Origin: Siccirubricoccus phaeus
Lineage (GTDB): Bacteria > Pseudomonadota > Alphaproteobacteria > Acetobacterales > Acetobacteraceae
Direction of reading: 5' to 3'
Assembly (NCBI RefSeq): GCF_008360935.1
Contig: NZ_SRXO01000001.1
Span: forward strand, 372,001 to 436,000
DNA: 64,000 bases
The notes beneath the pieces are model-generated. The model was given only the letters and a program-made list of their open reading frames with translations, was not told the origin of the DNA and searched no databases. Position numbers and translations under genes: made by a program. Positions within the stretch are counted from its first letter, which is position 1. Each line of letters begins with the position of its first letter. Shown one piece after another: positions 17,510 to 25,013 of this stretch.

Positions 17510-18016
17510 CTATTCCGCCGCGGCGGCCTTGCCTACCGGGTGGTAGTCCCGCCCGAAATAGATCAGCCCGTGATCGTGCACGCTGCCGGTACGGATGCCC
17601 TGCACCTCGCCGAACACCACGAGATGCGTGCCCTTTTCGATGATGTCCACCACCTTGCAGTCGAAGCTGACCACCGCGCCCTGCAGCACCGGCGCGCCGG
17701 TGGCGAGCGTCGCCCAGGTGCCGGAATCGAAGCGTTCCAGCATGCTGCACTTGGTGACGCCGGCGAAGACCATGGCGGTGTCCTTCTGCCCCGCCGCCAC
17801 CACGTTCACGCAGACGGTGCCGTTGGCCTTCAGCGCCGGCGCCGCGGTGGCATTGCGGTTCATGCAGACCAGCAGGGTCGGCGGCTCATCCGTCACGCTG
17901 CACACCGCGCTGGCGGTGAAGCCGCCGCGGCCGCCCGGGCCGTCCGTGGTGATGACGTTCACCGCCGCGCCCAACCGCGCCATGGCGTCCCGGAAATCCT
18001 GCTTGCTCACCGTCAT
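17510..18016 (-). CDS. Flavin reductase (RutF/HpaC-like)
   Basis: A 168-residue cytoplasmic protein of the flavin-reductase-like family that supplies reduced FMN or FAD to a two-component monooxygenase. FRDAMARLGAAVNVITTDGP and GFTASAVCSVTDEPPTLLVCMNRN are the FMN-binding signatures. VHDHGLIYFGRDYHPV closes the domain. ATG 18016 fits the domain start better than the upstream ATG at 18043. No partner monooxygenase lies beside it, so its client is elsewhere. Confidence 0.88.
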   Translation of the reverse strand: MTVSKQDFRDAMARLGAAVNVITTDGPGGRGGFTASAVCSVTDEPPTLLVCMNRNATAAPALKANGTVCVNVVAAGQKDTAMVFAGVTKCSMLERFDSGTWATLATGAPVLQGAVVSFDCKVVDIIEKGTHLVVFGEVQGIRTGSVHDHGLIYFGRDYHPVGKAAAAE

Positions 18017-18133
18017 CTCGGCCTGCCCCCTGCATCGCGCCAAGGTTAAGCGCGGCCCGGGCGCCAGGAAACCCCGGGCGCAGGGACCGGCGCCCCAGGT
18101 GTAGAACCCCGGGCTGGGCCCACCCGCCCGGCC

Positions 18134-19585
18134 TCACACCAGGCGGGAGAGCGGCGGCGCCACCTCCTCCAGCGGCTTGCCTTCCGCCGCGAAGCCCAGC
18201 CGCCATTCCGTCGCCGCCGCCAGCAGCATCAGCGCCGCCGCCAGCAGATAGCCCCAGAGAATGTCGCCCCGCGCCCCGCCCTCGATCAGCCAGCCGAACA
18301 GCGCCGGCCCCACCACCCCGCCCATGGCGGTGCCGAGGGCGTAGAACAGCGCGATCGCCATGGCCCGCATCTCCAGCGGGAAGCTCTCCCCCACCGTCAG
18401 ATAGGCCGCCGAGGCCGCGGCCGAGGCGAAGAAGAAGATCACCGTCCAGGCCAGGGTCTGCTCCCAGGCGGAAAGCCAGCCCGCGGCGAAGGCCAGGCCG
18501 GTTCCCGCCATCAGCAGCCCGGCCAGCGCATAGGTGGCGGTGATCATCGGCCGGCGCCCGACCGTGTCGAACAGCCGGCCCAGCAGCAGCGGCCCGGCCA
18601 GGTTGCCCAGGGCGAAGGGCAGCATGAACCACCCCACCTCATGCGCCGGGATGCCGTAGAATTGGGTCAGCACCAGCGCATAGGTGAAGAAGACGGCATT
18701 ATAGCAGAAGGCCTGGCAGGACATCAGCACCAGCCCCAGCACCGTCCGCGCCCGGTGCAGCCGCAGCATGGTGTGCCAGACATCGCCGAGGCTGGCATGG
18801 CCACGCCGGTGGAAGGTCACCGGCCCATAGCCGGGGGCGGGGAGGGGGCCGTGCCGCGCCGCCACCTCCCGCTCGATCCGCGCCACCACCGCCTCCGCCT
18901 CCCCGGCGCGGCCATGCAGCATCAGCCAGCGCGGGCTTTCCGGCAAATGGCGGCGCAGCAGCAGCACCACCAGCGCCAGCGCGCCGCCCACCACGAAGGC
19001 GGCGCGCCAGCCGATCTCGGGGTTCACCACCGCCGGGTCCAGCACCACCAGCGCGGCGGCGGCGCCGATCGCCGCGCCGCCCCAGAAGGTGCCGTTCACG
19101 CAGAGATCCGTGGTGCCGCGCAGCCGGGCCGGGATCAGCTCCTGGATCGCCGAATTCACCGCCGCGTATTCGCCGCCGATGCCCGCCCCGGTCAGCGCCC
19201 GGCAGAGCGCGAAGCTCCAGAAATCCCAGGTGAAGCCGGTGGCGATGCTGGCCGCCATGTAGATCATCAGGGTGATGAAGAAGAGCCGCCGCCGCCCGAT
19301 CCGGTCCGCCAGCCAGCCGAAATAGAGCGCCCCGCTGACCGCGCCGACGAGATAGGCGGAGGCGCTGAGCCCGATCTGCGTCTCGCTCAGCCCCAGGGAC
19401 GGGCTCTCATGGATGGCGCCGGCGAGGCTGCCCACCAGCGTCACCTCCAGCCCGTCCAGGATCCAGGTGATGCCGAGGGCGATGACGACCCGCCAATGAA
19501 AGCCGCTGAAGGGCAGGCGGTCCAGCCGCCCCGGGATGTCGGTCTCGAACCGTTCCGCTGTGTCCTGCCCTGGCGTGTCCCGCAT
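18134..19585 (-). CDS. MFS transporter, sugar/organic-acid carrier type
   Basis: A 483-residue inner-membrane carrier of the major facilitator superfamily with about 12 spans. The ADRIGRRRLFF loop between spans 2 and 3 and the LFDTVGRRPMI loop of the second half are the two family motifs. GIGGEYAAVNSAIQELIPARLRG is typical of the aromatic-acid/sialate-like carriers. GGGAGGGG precedes ATG 19585. It is divergent from the ADP-ribosyltransferase cassette. The substrate is probably an organic acid. Confidence 0.88.
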   Translation of the reverse strand: MRDTPGQDTAERFETDIPGRLDRLPFSGFHWRVVIALGITWILDGLEVTLVGSLAGAIHESPSLGLSETQIGLSASAYLVGAVSGALYFGWLADRIGRRRLFFITLMIYMAASIATGFTWDFWSFALCRALTGAGIGGEYAAVNSAIQELIPARLRGTTDLCVNGTFWGGAAIGAAAALVVLDPAVVNPEIGWRAAFVVGGALALVVLLLRRHLPESPRWLMLHGRAGEAEAVVARIEREVAARHGPLPAPGYGPVTFHRRGHASLGDVWHTMLRLHRARTVLGLVLMSCQAFCYNAVFFTYALVLTQFYGIPAHEVGWFMLPFALGNLAGPLLLGRLFDTVGRRPMITATYALAGLLMAGTGLAFAAGWLSAWEQTLAWTVIFFFASAAASAAYLTVGESFPLEMRAMAIALFYALGTAMGGVVGPALFGWLIEGGARGDILWGYLLAAALMLLAAATEWRLGFAAEGKPLEEVAPPLSRLV

Positions 19586-19770
19586 GCGCCCCTCCCGCCC
19601 GGTCAGAACGCCGGGGAATGTGATGGTTGCGGATGGATGGACAGGCCTCGCCGCTTCGCCTAACCGTTGCGCTTCCCGAACCCGCTTTTCCCGTCCTGCG
19701 CGAGGAGGCCCCGCCGCGTGACCGGCCCGATTTCCGCCCGCGCGGCCGCGCCGCCGCGCGCCGCCGGGCG

Positions 19771-20247
19771 ATGAGCGCCAGCCCCGCCCAGGCCGCCTGG
19801 GTGGCGCGGGTGCTGGGCCTTGGCGGCGCGCCCGGCCCGGCTGAGGGCAAGGCCGCCCCCGGCTGGTCGGCCGCCTTCGCCGGCTGGCGCGCGGCGACGG
19901 CGGCGGTGGATGCCCAGATCGCCTCCCTGCAGGCGGCGCTGCGCGCGGCGGGCAGCCCGGTGCTGCAGGAGATCGCGGAATACGGGCTGAACGGCCTGAC
20001 CGGCAATCACCGTGTCCGGCTGACGGCCGCCTTGCAGGAGCTGGGCGCCGCGCCCGGCCCGAAGCTGGCCCAGGCGGCGCCGAAGCTCGGGACCCTGCTG
20101 CAGGAATTCGAGGCCTTCCTCGCCGGGCCGAACCCGAAGCTCGACGTGGTGGAGGACAACCCCTTCGGCGTCCCGGTCGGTATCCGCGCCACGCTGGTGC
20201 CGGCGCTGCGCGCCCTGGCCGCCGCCACCGCGGCGGACCCGGGCTGA
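19771..20247 (+). CDS. Ala-rich helical protein, first gene of the ADP-ribosylation cassette
   Basis: A 158-residue protein of unknown family, Ala/Leu/Gly-rich and probably mostly helical, with the segments AAWVARVLGLGG and LQEIAEYGLNGLTGNHRVRL. I chose ATG 19771 because third-position GC content rises only near here; an in-frame ATG at 19633 would give 204 residues. It lies 19 bp before the ADP-ribosyltransferase gene on the same strand, so they form an operon. It has no signal peptide. It may be a chaperone, adaptor or delivery partner for the transferase. This role is inferred from position only. Confidence 0.65.
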   Translation: MSASPAQAAWVARVLGLGGAPGPAEGKAAPGWSAAFAGWRAATAAVDAQIASLQAALRAAGSPVLQEIAEYGLNGLTGNHRVRLTAALQELGAAPGPKLAQAAPKLGTLLQEFEAFLAGPNPKLDVVEDNPFGVPVGIRATLVPALRALAAATAADPG

Positions 20248-20266
20248 GCCGGGAGCAGGAGCGGCC

Positions 20267-21994
20267 ATGCCCGTCTCGGTGGATGAATTCGTCGCGGTGC
20301 TGACCAACGGGAAGGTCGTGGGGAAGGAGGCGGTGGTCAAGCGCGACGCCGCCATCGCGCGGTCCCTCGCCACCCTTGCCGCCGAGGCCGCCCGGTTGCA
20401 GGCGGCCGGGCTGGAGAGCCCGGCGCTGGCGGGGCTGCAGGCGAAGCTGGCGGCGCAGCGCCAGGCGGCGCTGCAGGCGAAGGACAATGCCGCGCGCTAC
20501 GCCGCGCTGGAGCCGGTGCTGGGCGCGGCGCTGGCCGCCGCCGCCCAGGCCAGGGCGCATGCCGACAAGGCCCTGGCGCAGCAGGCGGCGCGCGACCGGG
20601 CGGCGGCGGCGGCGCTCGCCGCCTGCAACGGGCTGGCCGGGACCATCGACGCCATCCGCCCGGCGGCGCTCGCCGCCCCGCTGGGGGCGAAGCTGGCCGA
20701 TCTGCAGAATGAGCGCGTCACCCATGCGACCGTCACCGCCGTCGGCCGATTGCCGGCAGCCACGTCCGGGCTGGCGGCGCTGCTGGACGCCGCCGCCGCG
20801 CTGGCCGCGGAGGTAAAGGCGGTGGCGGAGCTGGCGCGGCAGCGCCAGGCGCTGCTGGACAGGCTGGACCCGCTGCTGGCGGCGGCGCGGGAGGCGGTGG
20901 CGAAGGGGCTGGGCAGCGCCGCGCTGCAGCAGGCGCTGGCGGTGCTGGAGGCGCGGCGGCAGGCGCTGGCCGATGCCCCCATGCCGAAGCTGCAATGGCT
21001 GCTGGCCGGCGCCGCCGGCCTGCTGCCGGAGCTGAAGGCGCTGACCGAGGCGCTGACCAGGCCCCCGCCGGCAAGGCCGGTGCCGATGCCGCCCGCCGTC
21101 GCCGCCACCCCGCCAAGTGGTGCGTCCCCGCCCGGCGCCATGTCGCCCGGTGCCGCCCCGCCCGGTGCCGCCCCGCCCGGTGCCGTCCCAACCGGTGCCG
21201 TCCCAACCGGTGCCACCCGACCGGGCGCCACGCAGCCGGTGCCGAAGCCGCCGCCCGCCCCGCTGAAATCGGATGCCCCGCTCCTCGCCCCCACGGCGAA
21301 GGAGGAGGCGAAGCTGCTGAAGACGGCGCGCAAGGCCGGCGCGCTGCAGGCCAGGCTGCAGGAGAAGGTGGCGGCCTGCCTCGCCGCCGCCCCGGACGGG
21401 CCGGAAGCGCAGATGATCGGGGCGCTGGACCGCAGCGTCTTCGATGCCAGGCTGGAAGACGTCTACACCCAGATGCTGGACAACGGCATCCCGATGGACC
21501 TGCTGCGGCCGGGGGAGGCGGTGGCGGTCTTCACCTACACCACCGACGACTATACCAACATGAACAGGCTGAAGCTCGGGATCCCGCTGGCGGACAAGTC
21601 GCCGGAAGGCAGGCCGGTGGTGCAGGATGCGGCGAAGCTGCAGCAGATCAACGCGGCCTGCGAGGCGGCGCTGCGCAAGCTGCCGGCCATCCCCGGGATC
21701 ACCCGGCGCGGCGAGCGCAGCCTCTTCCCCGGCTGGGACACGCAATATGCCTTCCCAGGCGAGTTCACCATGCCGGCCTTCTGGAGCACCTCCACGGCGC
21801 AGCCCTTCGACGGGCCGATCACCGTGACGGTGAAGGGCGAGAGCGGCCGCAACATCGCCGATTTCTCGCAATATGCCGATGAGGCGGAGGTGCTCTACCC
21901 GCCCGGCACCTGCTTCAAGGTGACCAACCGGGAGGACACGCTGGACGCAACGGGGAAGATCGTGAAGGTGGCGGTGTGGGTGGAGGAGATCTGA
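20267..21994 (+). CDS. Putative ADP-ribosyltransferase toxin with helical N-terminus
   Basis: A 575-residue protein. Residues 1-280 are Ala-rich and probably long helices. Residues 281-345 are a Pro/Gly-rich linker with repeated PPGA units. The last 225 residues match an R-S-E type mono-ADP-ribosyltransferase: Arg480/Arg481 in ITRRGERS, the S507-T508-S509 strand in FWSTSTAQPF, and Glu539-x-Glu541 in ADEAEVLYPPGTCFKV. Such enzymes move ADP-ribose from NAD to a target protein, usually to arginine when E-x-E is present. GGGAGCAGGAG precedes the start. The next gene, one base away, encodes an ADP-ribosylglycohydrolase. No export signal is seen. The target is unknown. Confidence 0.85.
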   Translation: MPVSVDEFVAVLTNGKVVGKEAVVKRDAAIARSLATLAAEAARLQAAGLESPALAGLQAKLAAQRQAALQAKDNAARYAALEPVLGAALAAAAQARAHADKALAQQAARDRAAAAALAACNGLAGTIDAIRPAALAAPLGAKLADLQNERVTHATVTAVGRLPAATSGLAALLDAAAALAAEVKAVAELARQRQALLDRLDPLLAAAREAVAKGLGSAALQQALAVLEARRQALADAPMPKLQWLLAGAAGLLPELKALTEALTRPPPARPVPMPPAVAATPPSGASPPGAMSPGAAPPGAAPPGAVPTGAVPTGATRPGATQPVPKPPPAPLKSDAPLLAPTAKEEAKLLKTARKAGALQARLQEKVAACLAAAPDGPEAQMIGALDRSVFDARLEDVYTQMLDNGIPMDLLRPGEAVAVFTYTTDDYTNMNRLKLGIPLADKSPEGRPVVQDAAKLQQINAACEAALRKLPAIPGITRRGERSLFPGWDTQYAFPGEFTMPAFWSTSTAQPFDGPITVTVKGESGRNIADFSQYADEAEVLYPPGTCFKVTNREDTLDATGKIVKVAVWVEEI

Positions 21995-21995
21995 G

Positions 21996-23081
21996 ATGAG
22001 CGACGCGCCCGAGGACGATTTCCGGCTCGTCGCCGCCAAGCTCGCAGCCTATGCGCATCTGCTGCCGCGGGTCTCGCCCCGGCTGCAGGCGAAGATGGAC
22101 AGCGCCAATCCCGGCCCGGTGCTGCCGCCGCCGGAGGCAGCGGTGGCGCCGGCGCTGCCCGGGCCGGACTGGCCCGCGCCGGACGAGGACGCCGCGCGCG
22201 ACCGGGCGCTGGGCTGCCTGCTGGGGCTGGCGGTGGGCGATGCGGTGGGCACCACGCTGGAATTCACCGCCCGCGACAGCCAGCCGCCGCTGACGGACAT
22301 GGTCGGCGGCGGCCCCTTCGCCCTCGCACCGGGCGAGTGGACGGACGACACCACCATGGCGCTCTGCCTGGCGGAATCGCTGCTGGCCGAGGGCGAGCTG
22401 GACCAGGAAGACCTGATGGCCCGCTTCCGCCGCTGGCTGGAGCGGGGCGAGAACACGGTGAAGGGGCATTGCTTCGACATCGGCATCACCACCCGCGCGG
22501 CGATCGAGCGCTACATCGCCGGCAGCGACCCGGCGGCGGGCAGCTACGCGCCCGAGGCGGCGGGGAATGGCTCCCTGGTGCGGCTGGCGCCGCTGGCGAT
22601 CTTCCGCCGTGGCGACCGCCGGCTGGCGGAGCAGGAGGCGGTGAAGCAATCCCGCACCACCCATGCGGCGCCGGAGGTGCTGGATGCCTGCAAGCTCTTC
22701 ACCTCCATGCTGATCGACGCGCTGACCGGCGCCGACAGATACGGCGCCACGCGGCAGCGGGTGATGGCGCTTTCGCCCAAGGTGCTGTTCATCTCGGCCG
22801 GCGAGTACAAGGCGAAGCCGCGGGCGGCGATCCGCGCCACCGGCTATGTGGTGCACACGCTGGAAGCGGCGCTGTGGGCGGTATGGGAGACGGAGAATTT
22901 CCGCGACGCGGTGCTGCTGGCGGCGAATCTCGGCGAGGATGCGGACAGCGTGGCGGCGGTGGCGGGGCAATTGGCCGGGGCGCTGTACGGCGCCTCGGGC
23001 ATTCCGGCGACGTGGCGCGCCAAGCTGGCCCAGGGCGAGCGCATCGCCGCCCTGGCCGAGGCGCTGTTCGAGAAGGGGTAA
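21996..23081 (+). CDS. ADP-ribosylglycohydrolase, probable immunity or reversal protein
   Basis: A 361-residue DraG/ARH-family hydrolase that removes ADP-ribose from modified proteins. The core starts at RALGCLLGLAVGDAVG (70-85). The metal-binding sites fit EWTDDTTMALC (Thr116, Asp117, Asp118) and GEDADSVAAVAG (Asp315, Asp317, Ser318). The first ~68 residues are a helical then Pro-rich extension not part of the core fold. Its ATG is one base after the transferase stop. In the Tre1-Tri1 toxin-immunity pair a related hydrolase protects both by hydrolysis and by an N-terminal extension that plugs the toxin, so this arrangement is suggestive. Confidence 0.9.
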   Translation: MSDAPEDDFRLVAAKLAAYAHLLPRVSPRLQAKMDSANPGPVLPPPEAAVAPALPGPDWPAPDEDAARDRALGCLLGLAVGDAVGTTLEFTARDSQPPLTDMVGGGPFALAPGEWTDDTTMALCLAESLLAEGELDQEDLMARFRRWLERGENTVKGHCFDIGITTRAAIERYIAGSDPAAGSYAPEAAGNGSLVRLAPLAIFRRGDRRLAEQEAVKQSRTTHAAPEVLDACKLFTSMLIDALTGADRYGATRQRVMALSPKVLFISAGEYKAKPRAAIRATGYVVHTLEAALWAVWETENFRDAVLLAANLGEDADSVAAVAGQLAGALYGASGIPATWRAKLAQGERIAALAEALFEKG

Positions 23082-23091
23082 CCCCCTCTTT

Positions 23092-23113
23092 CCCTCCCGC
23101 CAGCGGGGGAGGG
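23092..23113. repeat. GC hairpin repeat after the glycohydrolase gene
   Basis: CCCTCCCGC followed by CAGCGGGGGAGGG lies 11 bases after the glycohydrolase stop and belongs to the same hairpin group as 128-149, 12998-13018 and 27246-27266. It could end transcription of the three-gene cassette. Confidence 0.6.
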
Positions 23114-23150
23114 AGGCCACCATCTTCCCGTTCTCTCCGCCCGCGCCCTG

Positions 23151-23214
23151 GAGCGTGATCGGTTGAGGTCGAATCGACCGAAACCGTGAATCACACGACC
23201 GAACAATGGGCTAG
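23151..23214. repeat. R2 element
   Basis: A 64-bp element, GAGCGTGATCGGTTGAGGTC ... AACAATGGGCTAG, with an inner palindrome GGTCGAATCGACC. A second copy, inverted, is at 45061-45125. It is joined to a CTAGAGCGGG/CCCGCGCTAGAGC stretch and then to an R1 element, so several repeat families are stacked in this spacer. Confidence 0.8.
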
Positions 23215-23248
23215 AGCGGGGGTGAGCGCAGCTCAACCGATCCCGCGC

Positions 23249-23353
23249 TAGAGCAGATCGCCGGAGGGCGGCATCGCCCGGAGGCGTGAATCTGCTCTAC
23301 AATCCATAAGCTAGAGCGGTTTCGCGCTGCATAGTCAGCGTGAAGCCGCTCTA
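23249..23353. repeat. R1 element, single copy
   Basis: One A-plus-B twin-palindrome unit, the reverse complement of the array at 4611-4886. It lies between the convergent glycohydrolase and DUF3047 genes. Its right edge, GCTCTA, provides the TAG stop codon (23353-23351) of the DUF3047 gene. Confidence 0.93.
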
Positions 23354-24040
23354 ACGGCACGGCCCGAAACGGATCGCCTCGACGCGCGCCTCCACCCGGC
23401 TTCCCGTATCATCCGCATCCGTGCCGATGACGAGTTCCTGCAGCATCGGCGGCTCGCCGCCGAAGCTCGCGCGCCACAGCGCCGCCAGATCCACCCTTTC
23501 CTCGAACCAGCGGCCGCGCGGCGTATCGGCGGGACGCAGCACCCGCACCTGGCCAAGCCCCGCCATATAGGGGCTGGGGAAGGGCGAGGGCTCCCGTCCC
23601 GTGCCGCCCCAGACGAAGATCAGCACGCTGCGCGGCAAGGGGTGGCCGCCCGCCGCCGCCTGGGCGAGGGCGTGCTGGCTGCGCTGCCACAAGGTGGCAT
23701 GCGGCGGCCAGCCGGCGAAGCCGACGCCGACGGACAGCGCCCGGTCATCCCCGCCGCGCCGGGTGAGGTCGGTCGGCGGCGGGCCGTGCTCCACCCGCCA
23801 GCGCCAGCTCAGGCATTCCGCCCGCCCCGGCACCCGGCGCCAGATGAAGCTGCCCTGGCCGAGCGCTTCCACCAGCACTCCGCCTTCCGGCAGCGGGCGG
23901 AATTGCGCCGATGCCATGCCGTGCCATGCCGCATGGTGCCAGCCCGCGGCTTCCAGCGGCGTCGGCGGCTGCGCGGTGCCGGCGCCTGCAACCAGGCCAG
24001 CGGCGATTGTCACGGCGAGGGGCGTGGCAAGCTGGCGCAT
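23351..24040 (-). CDS. DUF3047-family exported protein
   Basis: A 229-residue protein with a signal peptide (LATPLAVTIAAGLVAGAGTA). The DUF3047 core is visible as FIWRRVPGRAECLSWRWRV, then DLTRRGGDDRALSVGVGF and LIFVWGG. Function of the family is unknown, and a periplasmic location is likely. Its TAG stop lies in the R1 repeat edge, so the natural C-terminus may once have differed. It is divergent from the dienelactone hydrolase gene, 49 bp away. Confidence 0.8.
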   Translation of the reverse strand: MRQLATPLAVTIAAGLVAGAGTAQPPTPLEAAGWHHAAWHGMASAQFRPLPEGGVLVEALGQGSFIWRRVPGRAECLSWRWRVEHGPPPTDLTRRGGDDRALSVGVGFAGWPPHATLWQRSQHALAQAAAGGHPLPRSVLIFVWGGTGREPSPFPSPYMAGLGQVRVLRPADTPRGRWFEERVDLAALWRASFGGEPPMLQELVIGTDADDTGSRVEARVEAIRFGPCR

Positions 24041-24089
24041 GGGTGGTTAGATGCGAACGCAGACGCCCAAGGCAAGGAGGGGAATCGCC

Positions 24090-24839
24090 ATGGCCGAGAT
24101 CATGATCAGCGCGAGTGACGGCAGCGGCAGCTTCGCGGCCTATCTGGCGACGCCGAAGACGAAGCCCGCCGGGGCGGTCGCGCCAGGGGCGCGCGGGGCG
24201 GTCGCGCCGGAGGCGCGCGGGGCTGTCGTGATGATCCAGGAAATCTTCGGCGTGAACGCCAATATGCGCGCGCTGAGCGAGTGGGTGGCCGATATGGGCT
24301 TCATCGCTCTGAGCCCGGATCTGTTCTGGCGGCAGGAAGCCGGCGTGCAGCTCGACCCCGATGCCGGGCAGGACCAGTGGGACAAGGCCTTCGCGCTGAT
24401 GAACGGCATGAACCAGGACAAGGCCATCGAGGACATCGCGGCCACCATCGCCACGGCGCGCGGGCTGGAAGGGGCGAATGGCAAGGTGGCGACGATGGGC
24501 TTCTGCCTGGGTGGGCGGCTGGTGTTCATGGCCGCGGCGCGCACGGATGCGGATGCGCATGTCAGCTATTACGGCGTCGGGCTGGAAGGGCTGCTGGGCG
24601 AGGCGGGCAGCATCAAGGCGCCGACCATCCTGCACATCGCGGAGAAGGACAAATTCGTCCCGCCCGAGGCGCAGGCGAAGATCCTGGAGGGGCTGAAGGG
24701 GCACAAGCAGGTGACGGCCTATGTCTATCCGGGCGTGGACCACGCCTTCGCGCGGCTGGGCGGGCATGCCTGGGATGCGCGGGCGGCGACGATCGCCAAT
24801 GGGCGGACGGCGGAGCTGCTGGCCAAGGTGCTGGGCTGA
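24090..24839 (+). CDS. Dienelactone hydrolase family protein
   Basis: A 249-residue alpha/beta hydrolase. The nucleophile is the Cys of GFCLGGR, the acid is the Asp of IAEKDKFVP, and the histidine is in GVDHAFARLG. Relatives open dienelactones from ring-cleaved chloroaromatics, but many have other ester substrates. AAGGAGGGG precedes ATG 24090. The stretch GAVAPGAR-GAVAPEAR (residues 28-43) is an in-frame duplication of a 24-bp unit (24171-24218) that lengthens the loop before the first core strand. The next gene is an enoyl-CoA hydratase. Confidence 0.9.
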   Translation: MAEIMISASDGSGSFAAYLATPKTKPAGAVAPGARGAVAPEARGAVVMIQEIFGVNANMRALSEWVADMGFIALSPDLFWRQEAGVQLDPDAGQDQWDKAFALMNGMNQDKAIEDIAATIATARGLEGANGKVATMGFCLGGRLVFMAAARTDADAHVSYYGVGLEGLLGEAGSIKAPTILHIAEKDKFVPPEAQAKILEGLKGHKQVTAYVYPGVDHAFARLGGHAWDARAATIANGRTAELLAKVLG

Positions 24840-25013
24840 CATCGAGGGGAGCTCCGCTCCCCTCGAGCTCCCCTCGCCGAAGGCCGAAGGGCCTTTGGAA
24901 ACCATGAGTTTTGCATCTCGAAGGGCCTTTTGGCCCTTTGCGGGGTTGGACGCACTGCGTCCAACGTTTGGGGAAGGGCAGAGCCCTTCCTCAAGCCTAT
25001 GGAGGAAGAGCGA
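24840..25013. repeat. R4 spacer with several hairpins
   Basis: The spacer holds GAGGGGAGC/GCTCCCCTC, AAGGCCGAAGGGCCTT, GTTGGACGCA-C-TGCGTCCAAC (24945-24965) and GGAAGGGCAGAGCCCTTCC hairpins, plus the word CCTTTGGAAACCATGAGTTT. The same words are found at 7222-7395 and 50754-50991. The GGAGGAAGAG just before 25014 is the ribosome-binding site of the next gene. Confidence 0.8.

Noticed and set aside
17566-17582. Another ATCGTGCACG-like sequence as a third operator
   Set aside because: It is an incomplete palindrome inside the coding sequence of the flavin reductase (Val-His-Asp-His codons), so it is probably chance.
19633-19770. N-terminal extension of the first cassette gene from an upstream in-frame ATG
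   Set aside because: Third-position GC is low over the first part, and it lies in the divergent promoter region. I kept the later ATG, though the longer form is not excluded.
18134-22039. A 1301-codon open frame on the minus strand across the MFS and transferase genes
   Set aside because: Only the last 483 codons (the MFS gene) show protein-like sequence. The rest is a His/Arg/Gln/Gly-rich antisense shadow of the ADP-ribosylation genes, as expected at very high GC.
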